Below, one piece after another: positions 28,216-37,261 of a DNA stretch of 64,000 nt. Where the stretch lies: assembly GCF_030690725.1 (NCBI RefSeq), contig NZ_JAUYGD010000004.1, positions 53,327 through 117,326 on the forward strand, in the 5' to 3' direction. This DNA comes from Pseudomonas sp. (lineage in GTDB: Bacteria > Pseudomonadota > Gammaproteobacteria > Pseudomonadales > Pseudomonadaceae). The notes beneath the pieces are model-generated. The model saw only the letters and a program-made list of their open reading frames with translations. It had not been told where the DNA came from and did no database searches. Within the stretch, counting starts at the first letter, position 1; each line of letters starts with the position of its first letter. The position numbers and the translations under genes are program-made.

Positions 28216-29175
28216 CTAAGTCGGGGCTTGAGGGCCTTGTTCGCGGCGAAACACCAGGGCCTTCAGCGCGCTGTCCGGCTGGCTGTCAGGGAATTCCGGC
28301 GGGTTCTGCAGGCGTTCGCTAAAGCGCAGGGCCGGCGCTTCGCTGGCCATGGTCTGGATCAGATAATCCGGGCCGATTTCCGGCTCGTTGCTGCAGGCCA
28401 GGACCACCCCGTTCGCGCTCAAAAGTTCGGGCAAGCGGCGCAGAACCTTCGGGTAATCCTTACTCAGCACAAAGCTGCCGCGCTGGAAAGACGGCGGGTC
28501 GATGATGATCAGGTCATAGGGGCCGTACTTGCCGACCTTGCCCCAGGACTTGAACAGGTCGTGGCCGAGAAATACCACCTGGCTGAGATCGTGCTGGTTC
28601 AGCCGATGATTATCGCGCCCCCGGCTGAGCGCGGCCCTGGCCATATCCAGATTGACCACCTGACGCGCGCCGCCGGCCAGCGCCGCCACCGAGAAGCCGC
28701 AGGTGTAGGCAAACAGGTTGAGCACGCGCTTGCCCGCCGCCTGCGCCTGCACCCATTGGCGGCCATAGCGCATATCGAGGAACAGCCCGCTGTTCTGCTT
28801 TTTACCCAAGTCTAGGCGGTAGTGCAGAGCGTGCTCGCAGATATCCCAATGCTCCACCGGCTCGCCGAGCAGCCACTGTGTCGGGCTTTCGGGCAGGTAG
28901 CGCTGCTGCAGCAACAGGCTGTGCGCGCCGCTCTGCTGCCAGGCCGCGGATTGGCTGAGATCGAGCAGCATCTGCTGCAGCGCGGCCAGTTCGGCATCGC
29001 TCACCGGCTTGAACAGCGCCACCAGCAACACGCCTTGCAGCCAATCCACGGTGATCTGTTCCAGCCCCGGCCAGCAGCGGCCACGGCCGTGAAACAGGCG
29101 ACGGGTTTCACTCGGCGCGCTATTCAGGGCGGTGAGCAGGTGCTGCTGCAGGGTAGCGAGGGCGATTGGGGTCAT
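28216..29175 (-). CDS. Class I SAM-dependent methyltransferase (RlmI/RlmK-like)
   Basis: A Rossmann-fold methyltransferase. The SAM-binding motif is VLNLFAYTCGFSVAALAGGA, and the catalytic-side motif is DLIIIDPPSF, as in rRNA cytosine/guanine methyltransferases of the RlmI/RlmK group. The N-terminal PUA-type domain of RlmI is not evident, so it may be a shortened relative. The ATG at 29175 (318 residues) is preferred to an in-frame ATG at 29244, but neither has a strong ribosome-binding site. The target is unproven. Confidence 0.85.
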   Translation of the reverse strand: MTPIALATLQQHLLTALNSAPSETRRLFHGRGRCWPGLEQITVDWLQGVLLVALFKPVSDAELAALQQMLLDLSQSAAWQQSGAHSLLLQQRYLPESPTQWLLGEPVEHWDICEHALHYRLDLGKKQNSGLFLDMRYGRQWVQAQAAGKRVLNLFAYTCGFSVAALAGGARQVVNLDMARAALSRGRDNHRLNQHDLSQVVFLGHDLFKSWGKVGKYGPYDLIIIDPPSFQRGSFVLSKDYPKVLRRLPELLSANGVVLACSNEPEIGPDYLIQTMASEAPALRFSERLQNPPEFPDSQPDSALKALVFRREQGPQAPT

Positions 29176-29339
29176 GGTCTGTGGTCGATTTGGCGAGGCG
29201 GCGATTTTAACAGGCGACCGCCTAGAATCGTCTGTGTCGATCATTGTTATCGGTAAAGGCGTTTGGCGTTACGCCCGGCAAGTGCCTAGCATTGCCCTCT
29301 TTCACACCCTGCTTTCACACCTAAATAGAAGGAATGCCC

Positions 29340-29942
29340 ATGCACATCGACGAAGCCATCCGTAGCCGCCGCGCCGTCAAAGGTTATGACCCGGCATTTA
29401 CCCTGAGTGATGCCGAGAAGGATGAACTGCTGCAACTGGCGCTGCTCGCACCGTCGGCGTTCAACCTGCAGCATGTGCGCCTGGTCGAAGTCAGCGATCC
29501 GGCGCAGCGTCAGCAGCTGCGCGAAGTGGCTTGGGGCCAGGCGCAGGTGACCGATGCGTCGATGCTGGTGGTGGTGTGCGCCAAGCTCGATAGTTGGCAG
29601 GAGGATGTCGGCCGCGTCTGGGACGGCGCGCCCGCGGAAGTGCAGGCCTATATGGCCGGCGCCATCGACACCTATTACCGCGACAAACCACAGGTGCAGC
29701 GCGACGAAACTATGCGCAGCTGCGGCCTGATGGCACAGACCCTGATGCTCGCCGCACGCGGCAAGGGTCTGGATTCCTGCCCGATGGACGGCTTCGATTT
29801 CGATGCGGTGGCCAAGTTGATCAACCTGCCTGAAAACCATGTGATTGCCCTGATGGTCGCCGTCGGCAAGAAGACCATCGAGCCCAAGCCGCGCATCGGC
29901 AAACTGCCGTACAACGAAGTGGTGTTGCGTAATCGCTTCTGA
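29340..29942 (+). CDS. Nitroreductase-family FMN oxidoreductase
   Basis: A 200-residue flavoprotein of the nitroreductase fold. The FMN-binding signature IRSRRAVKGYDP starts at residue 6, followed by LALLAPSAFNLQHVRLVEV and GLMAQTLMLAARGKGLDSCPM. Such enzymes reduce quinones or nitro compounds with NAD(P)H. Two ATGs lie six bases apart; AGAAGGA is well spaced for the second, at 29340. Divergent from the methyltransferase. The 175 bases downstream show no gene. Confidence 0.9.
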   Translation: MHIDEAIRSRRAVKGYDPAFTLSDAEKDELLQLALLAPSAFNLQHVRLVEVSDPAQRQQLREVAWGQAQVTDASMLVVVCAKLDSWQEDVGRVWDGAPAEVQAYMAGAIDTYYRDKPQVQRDETMRSCGLMAQTLMLAARGKGLDSCPMDGFDFDAVAKLINLPENHVIALMVAVGKKTIEPKPRIGKLPYNEVVLRNRF

Positions 29943-30117
29943 TCGCTGAGCAGGTTGCTGAGCGCTTTTGTCATTCTTCAGCCATAACTGTGGTCAGCCT
30001 GCGCCTGATCACACCACTAAAGGTTGGATGACAAACGCGTTGTAGGGGGTGAATCTGGCGGGCACACGGGCGCTACACATTGCCCTGCAGCCATAACAAG
30101 AAGCCTGAGGAGCCCCC

Positions 30118-31608
30118 ATGTCTGCCGAACATCTGGACGTCTTGATCATTGGTGCCGGCCTGTCCGGCATCGGTGCGGCCTATCACCTGATGAAGCACTG
30201 CCCTGGCAAACGCTTCGCCATCCTCGAAGGCCGTGCGGCCCTCGGCGGCACCTGGGACCTGTTCCGCTATCCGGGCATTCGCTCCGACTCGGATATGTTC
30301 ACCCTCGGCTACAACTTCAAACCCTGGACCAACCCGCTGGCGATTGCCGACGGCCCGTCGATCCGCAGTTATATCGAAGAAACCGCGCAGGAAAACGGCA
30401 TTCAGGAAACCATCCGCTTTCAGCACAAGGTGCTCAAGGCCGACTGGTGCAGCGAGCGCGCCACCTGGACCCTGCAGGTGCAGCGCGGCGATGAGCCCGA
30501 ACCGATCAAGTTGAGTTGCCAGCACCTGCTGATGTGCACCGGCTATTACCGCTACGAAGCGGGCTACACCCCAGAATTCAAAGGCCGCGAGCAATTCCAG
30601 GGCGAATTTATTCACCCGCAGTTGTGGCCGGACAACTTCGATTACAGCGGCAAGAACGTGGTGGTAATCGGCAGCGGCGCGACGGCGGTCACCCTGGTGC
30701 CGGCGATGACCGACAAGGCCAAGCACGTGACCATGCTGCAACGCTCGCCGACCTATGTGGTGAGCCTGCCGCAGGGTGATCCGATTTCTGCCTTCCTGCG
30801 CCGTTTTCTGCCGGAAACCTGGGTCTATCGTCTGGCCCGCACTCGTCAGGTGGCCATACAGCTGGGCTTCTACAAGCTCGCCAAGGCGTTCCCCAACCTG
30901 GTGCGCAAGGCGTTGCTCGGTATGGCCCGGCATCAGTTGGGCAAGGACTTCGACATGCGCCACTTCAGCCCACGCTACAAACCCTGGGATGAACGGGTGT
31001 GTGCGGTACCCAACGGCGATCTGTTCAAGGTGCTGCGCCAGGGCAAGGCCTCGGTGGTGACGGAGCATATCGATGGCTTTACCGCCAAGGGTATTCGCCT
31101 GAAGTCCGGTCAGGAGTTGCCGGCGGATGTGATCATCAGCGCCACCGGTCTGGAATTGCAGCTGTTTGGTGGCATGCAGGTGGCCGTGGATGGGGTGCCC
31201 TTCGATGCGGCCAAGAGCATGGGTTATCGCGGCATTATGCTGCGCGACCTGCCCAACGCTGCGGTGGTGCTGGGCTACACCAATGCCAGCTGGACGCTCA
31301 AGGCGGACCTTTCCAGCGAATACTTCTGCCGATTGATCAACCATATGGATGCCAACGGCATGCGCCAGTGCACCCCGCGCGACACGGCGCGGCAGGTCAA
31401 GGACGCACCCTTCCTCGATCTGGCTAGCGGCTATATCAAGCGCGCGGCCGACAAGATCCCCAGCCAGGGGGATCGTGCGCCGTGGAAGCTCTACCAGAAC
31501 TACCTGCTGGACCTGGCGCTGCTGCGTTACGGCAAGGTTGAGGACGGTTACCTGGAGTTCAGTTCACCGCATGTCGGCGAACCCGCCACCACGGCTACAG
31601 CGGTCTAA
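30118..31608 (+). CDS. Flavin-containing (Baeyer-Villiger-type) monooxygenase
   Basis: A 496-residue FAD/NADPH monooxygenase. The FAD-binding GxGxxG lies at residues 12-17 (IIGAGLSGIG). The Baeyer-Villiger fingerprint FxGxxxHxxxW is exact at 160-170 (FQGEFIHPQLW). A second nucleotide-binding motif follows near 180 (VVVIGSGATAVTLVPAM). Such enzymes insert oxygen into ketones or oxidise alkanes and heteroatoms; substrate unknown. GAGGAG precedes the ATG. It seems to stand alone. Confidence 0.92.
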   Translation: MSAEHLDVLIIGAGLSGIGAAYHLMKHCPGKRFAILEGRAALGGTWDLFRYPGIRSDSDMFTLGYNFKPWTNPLAIADGPSIRSYIEETAQENGIQETIRFQHKVLKADWCSERATWTLQVQRGDEPEPIKLSCQHLLMCTGYYRYEAGYTPEFKGREQFQGEFIHPQLWPDNFDYSGKNVVVIGSGATAVTLVPAMTDKAKHVTMLQRSPTYVVSLPQGDPISAFLRRFLPETWVYRLARTRQVAIQLGFYKLAKAFPNLVRKALLGMARHQLGKDFDMRHFSPRYKPWDERVCAVPNGDLFKVLRQGKASVVTEHIDGFTAKGIRLKSGQELPADVIISATGLELQLFGGMQVAVDGVPFDAAKSMGYRGIMLRDLPNAAVVLGYTNASWTLKADLSSEYFCRLINHMDANGMRQCTPRDTARQVKDAPFLDLASGYIKRAADKIPSQGDRAPWKLYQNYLLDLALLRYGKVEDGYLEFSSPHVGEPATTATAV

Positions 31609-31780
31609 ACTGCAAAACAATGTAAGCCAAACGCTATAGCCGCTTGACGCGTTATGCCTACAGAGATGTGGCCATTTGCCGCTTTAGAAGCAGGCACAGG
31701 GCCACTATGCTTTTGTGACAGCTTTCACGGATGAACGGGCCGGTATACCTGGCTGCTGTCACAAAGGAGTCCTCTAGAGG

Positions 31781-31960
31781 ATGAGCAGAATGGAATCGCT
31801 TCAGCAAGAGCAACGCTACCTGCCAGAGCTGCGGGCGCATATCGACAAACTGCTGGCCAAAGGCTGGGTAATTGCCGAGCGCAGCCCGCTGACCCTGCAG
31901 TCCGGGCGCAAGACCTATATGGTTATGCACGGGATGTTGATTGGCGATAACGCGTTTTAA
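31781..31960 (+). CDS. Small protein of unknown function (59 residues)
   Basis: An open frame beginning MSRMESLQQEQRYLPEL and ending MLIGDNAF. It has codon use like its neighbours and a ribosome-binding site: AAAGGAG suits the ATG at 31781, while AGAGG suits an alternative ATG at 31790. Residues 20-45 look like a folded segment (LAKGWVIAERSPLTLQSGRK). I do not recognise the family. The palindromic element copy 2 begins at its stop codon, exactly as copy 1 begins at the hslO stop. No antisense frame here is convincing. Confidence 0.6.
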   Translation: MSRMESLQQEQRYLPELRAHIDKLLAKGWVIAERSPLTLQSGRKTYMVMHGMLIGDNAF

Positions 31961-32085
31961 GAGCCTGCTGCGCGTCGGTCCTGCGGCGTTGAAAACAGGC
32001 TCGGAATGCTCATTTACAACTCGTAAACTCCGCTTCCTCGCCTGTTTTCGCCTTGCATGACTCTAGCTCGCGAGCCTCTTAACAG
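31955..32085. repeat. Long palindromic intergenic element, copy 2
   Basis: Arms TTAAGAG (31957-31963) and CTCTTAA (32076-32082), GAAAACAGG (31991-31999) and CCTGTTTTC (32041-32049), TTTAC (32013-32017) and GTAAA (32023-32027). Compared with copy 1 the pairing is kept although the bases change, for example G-C here for A-T there. Unpaired stretches such as CTCGGAATGCTCAT and CTCTAGCTCGC are shared. Confidence 0.85.
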
Positions 32086-32114
32086 GCTCTTTGTTTCAAG
32101 ACACCGTTTTCCCG

Positions 32115-32152
32115 GGCCGCTGCTGATCGAATGATCGGCAGCGGCCTTTTTT
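32115..32152 (+). terminator. Intrinsic terminator
   Basis: GGCCGCTGC pairs with GCAGCGGCC, with an inner ATC/GAT pair, followed by TTTTTT. It would end plus-strand transcripts coming through the small gene and repeat copy 2, just before the convergent GGDEF-EAL gene. Confidence 0.9.
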
Positions 32153-32162
32153 CTGGCCTGGA

Positions 32163-34520
32163 TTAGCCCGTATGGCGGGGTAGTTGCCATTGGGTCGCGG
32201 CCAGCCAGTCGGCAAACGCCGCCGGTGGTAGCGGTTTGCTGAGCAGGTAGCCTTGGGCGATATCGCAGCCGAGCTGGTCCAGGCGTTCGAGAATGGCCTC
32301 GGTTTCCACCCCTTCGGCAACGATTTTCAAGCCCATGTTGTGCCCCAGTTCGATGGTCGAGCGGACGATGATGTCGTCATCAGGGTTGCTCAGCAGGTCG
32401 AGGACGAAGGACTTGTCGATCTTCAGCTCATGCACCGGCAGGCGCTTGAGCTGGGCCATGCTCGAATAGCCGGTGCCGTAGTCGTCGATCGACAGCTGCA
32501 CGCCCAGTTCGCACAGCTGCTGCAATTGCCCCATGGCCAGCTCCGGGTCGGCCATCACCGCGCTCTCGGTGATTTCCACGATCAAACTACCCGGCGCGAC
32601 GCCATGCTCACCCAGCTGCGCGGCGATAAAACCGGCAAAGCCAGGGTCAGCCAGGTCCAGTGCCGAGATGTTGATCGCGGTCTTCAGGTCCAGGCCCTGC
32701 TCATGCCAGGCGCGGCTCTGCGCCACGGCGGTACGCACCACCCAGCGGGTCAGGGCGCAGACGTTGCCGGTCTGCTCGGCCAGGGGAATAAATTCGTCCG
32801 GCGGAATAAACCCGTGCACCGGGTGAATCCAGCGCACCAGGCACTCCACGCCATACAGGCTGCGCGCGCGAATATTCAGTTTTGGCTGGAAGTACAGGCT
32901 GAGCTGGCCGCCTTCCACCGCGCCTTTTAGCTCGCTCATCAGCGCCAGGCGCAGCAGACTGTGGCGGTCCAGCTCCGGGCGGTAGAGGGCGTAGGGCGAG
33001 CGCTGTTGCTTGCCCAGGTACATCGCCACTTCGGCATGCTGCAGCAGGCTGCCGGCGCTTTCACCGTGATCCGGATACAGGGCGATACCCACCGTGGCAT
33101 TGAGGGTCATGCTGATGCCACGCACGGCGAATGGCTCGTGCAGGGCGGCGCGGTAATGCTCGGCGGCGGGGATCAGCCACCCCGGCTGGCAGGGGCTGAT
33201 CAGCAGGGCAAACTCGTCACCGCCGAGGCGTGCCAGCTGCTCGTCCGGGCGTAGTAGAGCCTGCAGGCGGGCGGCGAGCTGGCAGAGCAAGTGGTCACCG
33301 GCGTCATGGCCGAGGGTGTCGTTAAGGTCCTTGAAGTTGTCCAGGTCCATCAGCAGCACTGCTACGCCTTCACCCGGTGCGCAGTGCGCCAAAGCTTGTT
33401 GCAGCTCGGCGACAAAACGGTTGCGGTTGGCCAGTTCGGTCAGCGGGTCGCGGTAAGCGAGAAAGCTGATGGTGGTTTCGCGCTCGGCAATACCTTGTTG
33501 CATGGCGACGAACTCGCGGGCGAGCAAGCCGACTTCGCCGCTGGCCTGTGTGGACATCGGCACTTGATAGTCGCCGCTGGCGATACGCCGCACGTTATCG
33601 ACCATCTGACTGAGCGGGCGACTGACGGTATTGGCGATCCACAGCGCGCCGAGGCCGGCCAACAGCAGAGCGATGGCGAAGATGGCTGCCAGTTGCCATT
33701 GCAGCGGCTGGTAATCGGCCAATTCGGCGGACAGCGAGCGCATCAGCAGCACCTGCAATTCGCTGCTGGTGCCGATCAGTGGCGCACGCAGTGCCACCTG
33801 TTCCAACCCCTGTAATTCGAAGCGAAATACCCCAGCGGCATTTGGCAGCAACTGGCCGGCCAGCTCGGCCCGTGGCAGCGCTTGCAGGTTGCTGGCGAGC
33901 ACCCGGTATTGGCCAGGACTGCCATCGAGCAGGGCGACATCGGCGCCGCTGAGTCGGGCCAAATGTGCGGTGGCCTGATCGTCCAGTTCGAAAGCCATCA
34001 GCAGCCAGCCCATCAGGTTGGGTCGTGGCGCGAAGATCGGCGTGGCATTGATATGCAGCACCCGCTCGCCAAATACCACCAGGCGGTCGGCGCTTTGCGG
34101 GTCGTCTGCATCCAGCAGGTCATCCCACGGCAGTGGCGCACCGGGCAGCAGCTCGCCGCTGGTGCCGGCCAGAATCAGCCCTTCGGGCGCGCTGACCAGG
34201 GCAAAGCTGGCCTGGCTGCGCGAGGCGAAGGATTCCAGCGCGGCAGACAGCGACTGCGCCTCCTGCTGCGGACTGGCGATCAGGTCGGCGATTTCGCCGA
34301 GTAGGGTGAAATCCTTGGCGATCAGATCGGCCATGGCGCTTTGCGCCTGACGGCGGCTCTGCAGCTCGTTGCTCAACACCGCGTGGGCAAAGTTCAGCTG
34401 CCCCGCCACCTGGCTCAGGGTGTGCTGATACGTGGAGCGATAGACCAGCGCCAACAGCAGCACCATGACCGCCAGCAACAACAGCAGAAAGAAGCCGAGA
34501 ATCTTGCCGCGCAGGGTCAT
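32163..34520 (-). CDS. Periplasm-sensing HAMP-GGDEF-EAL protein
   Basis: A 785-residue inner-membrane cyclic-di-GMP protein. A first membrane segment (about 8-28) and a second (about 270-292) enclose a large periplasmic sensor. A HAMP linker follows (ANTVSRPLSQMVDNVRRIA). GGDEF is intact at 433-437. The inhibitory-site position reads RPDE, so product inhibition may be lost. The EAL domain begins ECLVR near 557 and keeps DDYGTGYSSM and ELKIDKSFV. Both activities are possible. It is divergent from the adenylate cyclase gene, with about 120 bases between them. Confidence 0.93.
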   Translation of the reverse strand: MTLRGKILGFFLLLLLAVMVLLLALVYRSTYQHTLSQVAGQLNFAHAVLSNELQSRRQAQSAMADLIAKDFTLLGEIADLIASPQQEAQSLSAALESFASRSQASFALVSAPEGLILAGTSGELLPGAPLPWDDLLDADDPQSADRLVVFGERVLHINATPIFAPRPNLMGWLLMAFELDDQATAHLARLSGADVALLDGSPGQYRVLASNLQALPRAELAGQLLPNAAGVFRFELQGLEQVALRAPLIGTSSELQVLLMRSLSAELADYQPLQWQLAAIFAIALLLAGLGALWIANTVSRPLSQMVDNVRRIASGDYQVPMSTQASGEVGLLAREFVAMQQGIAERETTISFLAYRDPLTELANRNRFVAELQQALAHCAPGEGVAVLLMDLDNFKDLNDTLGHDAGDHLLCQLAARLQALLRPDEQLARLGGDEFALLISPCQPGWLIPAAEHYRAALHEPFAVRGISMTLNATVGIALYPDHGESAGSLLQHAEVAMYLGKQQRSPYALYRPELDRHSLLRLALMSELKGAVEGGQLSLYFQPKLNIRARSLYGVECLVRWIHPVHGFIPPDEFIPLAEQTGNVCALTRWVVRTAVAQSRAWHEQGLDLKTAINISALDLADPGFAGFIAAQLGEHGVAPGSLIVEITESAVMADPELAMGQLQQLCELGVQLSIDDYGTGYSSMAQLKRLPVHELKIDKSFVLDLLSNPDDDIIVRSTIELGHNMGLKIVAEGVETEAILERLDQLGCDIAQGYLLSKPLPPAAFADWLAATQWQLPRHTG

Positions 34521-34642
34521 GGCATGTGCCTATGCTTGTGGATAATCGGGCTTGTGGATAGTCGGCTCGCCGATGGCGAAATGCTTCGAGTATAGAAAAA
34601 CCTCGGGCGGGCGCAGCACCTGGTATGCACAAGGGGGCGTGG

Positions 34643-36574
34643 ATGCAAATAGCGCGGGCATGGCGCATGCCCTTGAAGCTGCTGGCGCTGGTGTTGCTCA
34701 GCGTCGCGCTGGTCGAATGGCTGGTGCGCGCCGGCCTGCTCGACGGCAGCGAACGGCGCTTGCTGGATCTGCAATTTCAGCTGCAGGGGCAGCGTGATGC
34801 ACCGCAGCAGGTCGCCATCGTGGCCATCGACGAAGACAGCCTGGCTCGTTACCCGGACGACCCTATGCTGTTCTGGACCGACCGGCTCGCCGTGGCGGTC
34901 GAGCGTTTGCGCCAGGTCGGGGTGCCGCTGGTGGGGCTGGATATGCTCTACAGCATCAGCCCCGAACGCTGGCTGAGCACGCTGGGTAATGGTCAGTTTC
35001 CGGGTGCCAGGGACTATGATCGGGCCTTCCGCGAGCAGCTGGCCAGCGGTCAATTGCTGCTGGTGGCCAGTCGTTCCGGCAGCGGGGCGGCGGTGAGCGA
35101 CTACCTGCTGCCGAGCCCGGATTATCTGTTGGCGCTGCCTGATTATGACCTGCAGGCGCATGTTGGTCTGGCTGATCTGCTGGTCGAAGGCGATGGTCTG
35201 GTGCGGCGCTTTCGTCTGGCTCCAGTGGATGCGGCGCAGCGGGCGCAGTTGCAGGATGAATTGCCGCACCTGAGCCTGCCGGCGCTGCTGGCGGTACGCG
35301 CAGCGGGGCAGGATGTGCGTGGCACCGCTTGGCAATTGGGCGGACGCGCCATACAGCTGGATCAGCCGGCAGCGGTCATCCCTTACCTGGGGCCGCCTGG
35401 TACCTTCCACAGCCTGCCTCTGCACCAGCTGTTGGCGGACGACGCCCTGAATGATCCCGAAGTACAGGCCTTGCGCGGCAAACTGGTGCTGCTCGGCGCC
35501 ACGGCCGCTGGGCTCAACGATGCCCATTTCACCCCGTTCAGCAGCGATTGGTTGGGCGGGCGCAGCCTGCTGATGAGTGGGGTTGAGGTGCATGCCAATG
35601 TGCTGCAGGCATTGCTCGACGGTCGCCAGTTGCGTAGCCCTGAAACTGTTTGGCAAGTATTCGGCCTGCTGGCCCTGAGCTTGCTGGGGGTGTGTTGTGT
35701 GTTGCGCCTGCCGGTGTGGACAACCCTGCTGGCCTGGCTGCTGGGGCTGGCGCTGTTGCTGGTGCTGGGCCAGTGGTTGTTCCGGCTGGGCTGGTTATTG
35801 CCGCAGAGTGCTGCGGGGCTGGTTCTGTCGCTGAGCTTTTTGGGTGTGCTGGGGCTGCGTCTGACTGGCGAAGAGCGTGAACGCAATCGCCTGCGGCAGA
35901 TGTTCGGCCGCTATGTCTCGGAGCAGGTGGTCGAAGCCCTGCTCAGCTCTGGTGAGCGGCCGGAGTTGGGCGGTCAGGCGCAGCGAGTGACCGTGCTGTT
36001 TTCCGATATCCGCAACTTCACCAGTATCAGCGAGCGGCTCACGGCCAAGGAGGTGGTGGAGATGCTCAATGCCTATTTCGCCCGCGCCTGTGAGCCCTTG
36101 CTGGCCGAGGGCGGCAGTATCGATAAATTTATTGGCGATGCGGTGATGGTCGAGTTTGGCTCCCCGGTACCGTTGGGCGACCACGCGCAACGGGCCATTC
36201 GCGCTGCGCTAGCCTTGAAGAAAGTCTCCGAGGAATTCGCCGGCTGGATGCAGCAGCGTTTTCCCGGCCGAGACCTGCCGGCTTTTGCCGTAGGCATCGG
36301 GTTACACAGTGGTGAGGTGGTGCTGGGCAATATCGGCTCACCGGTGCGCATGGAGTTCACCGCCATTGGCGATACGGTGAACCTGGCTTCGCGCCTGGAA
36401 GGCATGACCAAGGAACTTGGCTGCGCCATTCTGGCCAGCGCAGAGTGCATTGCTGAGGCAGGCACGCTTGTGCGATGCGGGCGCAGCGAGGTGATTCGGG
36501 TCAAGGGCCGCGAAGCACCGATTCGCGTCTTTGAGGTCATCGGGCTACATCAGGAAGACCATGAAAATGCTTAG
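34643..36574 (+). CDS. CHASE2-domain class III adenylate cyclase
   Basis: A 643-residue membrane cyclase. After one N-terminal anchor comes a periplasmic CHASE2 domain (about 35-320), then three membrane segments (about 330-400) and a cytoplasmic cyclase domain. Metal-binding D455 (FSDIRNFTS) and D499 (KFIGDAVMVEF) are present. K495 and D577 (AIGDTVNLASR) point to ATP rather than GTP as substrate, and transition-state N580 and R584 are intact. AAGGGGG precedes the ATG at 34643. The 3' end overlaps the FecR-like gene. Confidence 0.93.
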   Translation: MQIARAWRMPLKLLALVLLSVALVEWLVRAGLLDGSERRLLDLQFQLQGQRDAPQQVAIVAIDEDSLARYPDDPMLFWTDRLAVAVERLRQVGVPLVGLDMLYSISPERWLSTLGNGQFPGARDYDRAFREQLASGQLLLVASRSGSGAAVSDYLLPSPDYLLALPDYDLQAHVGLADLLVEGDGLVRRFRLAPVDAAQRAQLQDELPHLSLPALLAVRAAGQDVRGTAWQLGGRAIQLDQPAAVIPYLGPPGTFHSLPLHQLLADDALNDPEVQALRGKLVLLGATAAGLNDAHFTPFSSDWLGGRSLLMSGVEVHANVLQALLDGRQLRSPETVWQVFGLLALSLLGVCCVLRLPVWTTLLAWLLGLALLLVLGQWLFRLGWLLPQSAAGLVLSLSFLGVLGLRLTGEERERNRLRQMFGRYVSEQVVEALLSSGERPELGGQAQRVTVLFSDIRNFTSISERLTAKEVVEMLNAYFARACEPLLAEGGSIDKFIGDAVMVEFGSPVPLGDHAQRAIRAALALKKVSEEFAGWMQQRFPGRDLPAFAVGIGLHSGEVVLGNIGSPVRMEFTAIGDTVNLASRLEGMTKELGCAILASAECIAEAGTLVRCGRSEVIRVKGREAPIRVFEVIGLHQEDHENA

Positions 36575-37220
36575 ACAGTGGTGTCGCTTGGGACTGTGTT
36601 CTTTGCTGTGGCTACCTGGCCTGGCGCTGGCGCTTGAGGTCGGCTTGGTCACTGGCCTGAGCGGCACGGTTGCTTTGAATGTGCCGACGCAGACGGATAG
36701 CAGGACGCTGCAGGTGTTCAGCAAACTACATGAAGGCGATCGACTGATTCTGCCGGAGAAAACCAGTCTGCAACTGGTGCTTTTCCACAGTGGCGAAGAG
36801 CAGGTCTGGCAGGGGCCGGGCGAGTTGCAGGTGCATCGCAGCGGCATCACTGCTCAGAGTGCGGCATTACAGCCTCAGGTACGTCAGCTGCCGAAGTTAT
36901 TGGTCAAGCAACTGGCCAAGACCCCTGCCCCGGATGCTCAGGTCAAGGCCGGGATGGTGCGGCTACGCAGCATGCCGAGTGGCGGCACCCTGGCGTCGCT
37001 GGAAAAGAATTATGCGCAGCTACGTGAAACGGCAACGGCGACAGATCGAACGCCGGAGTTATACCTGTTGGCCGGGTATTTCGAATTGCGTGAGTTTGAT
37101 CTGTTGCAGCAGACGCTGGTGCGGATGGAGAAGCAATCCCCTGGTGATAAGGAAGTGGCGCAACTCCACGCCCTTTATGCGCGCGCGGTGAAGGACGCCA
37201 AGCAGGCTGCCAAACCTTAG
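36561..37220 (+). CDS. Secreted FecR-like protein paired with the cyclase
   Basis: A 219-residue exported protein with signal peptide (LGLCSLLWLPGLALA). The first half of the mature part reads like a FecR-type beta domain (GLSGTVALNVP, LQVFSKLHEGDRLILPEK). The second half is helical, resembling a small TPR-like tail (LYLLAGYFELREFDLLQQTL). It overlaps the cyclase gene by 14 bases, so the two are coupled. FecR-domain proteins beside CHASE2 proteins are a known pairing and may feed a periplasmic signal. CAGGAAG precedes the ATG at 36561. Confidence 0.72.
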   Translation: MKMLRQWCRLGLCSLLWLPGLALALEVGLVTGLSGTVALNVPTQTDSRTLQVFSKLHEGDRLILPEKTSLQLVLFHSGEEQVWQGPGELQVHRSGITAQSAALQPQVRQLPKLLVKQLAKTPAPDAQVKAGMVRLRSMPSGGTLASLEKNYAQLRETATATDRTPELYLLAGYFELREFDLLQQTLVRMEKQSPGDKEVAQLHALYARAVKDAKQAAKP

Positions 37221-37261
37221 CCAGAACAAGCAGAGCCGCGCGTGGCGCTGTTGATCCGAAA

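Noticed and set aside
30073..31344. 423-codon frame antisense to the monooxygenase
   Set aside because: Shadow of a gene with exact catalytic fingerprints; no independent support.
31658..31930. 90-codon minus-strand frame over the 59-residue gene
   Set aside because: No ribosome-binding site; the plus-strand frame has one and ends just before a terminator.
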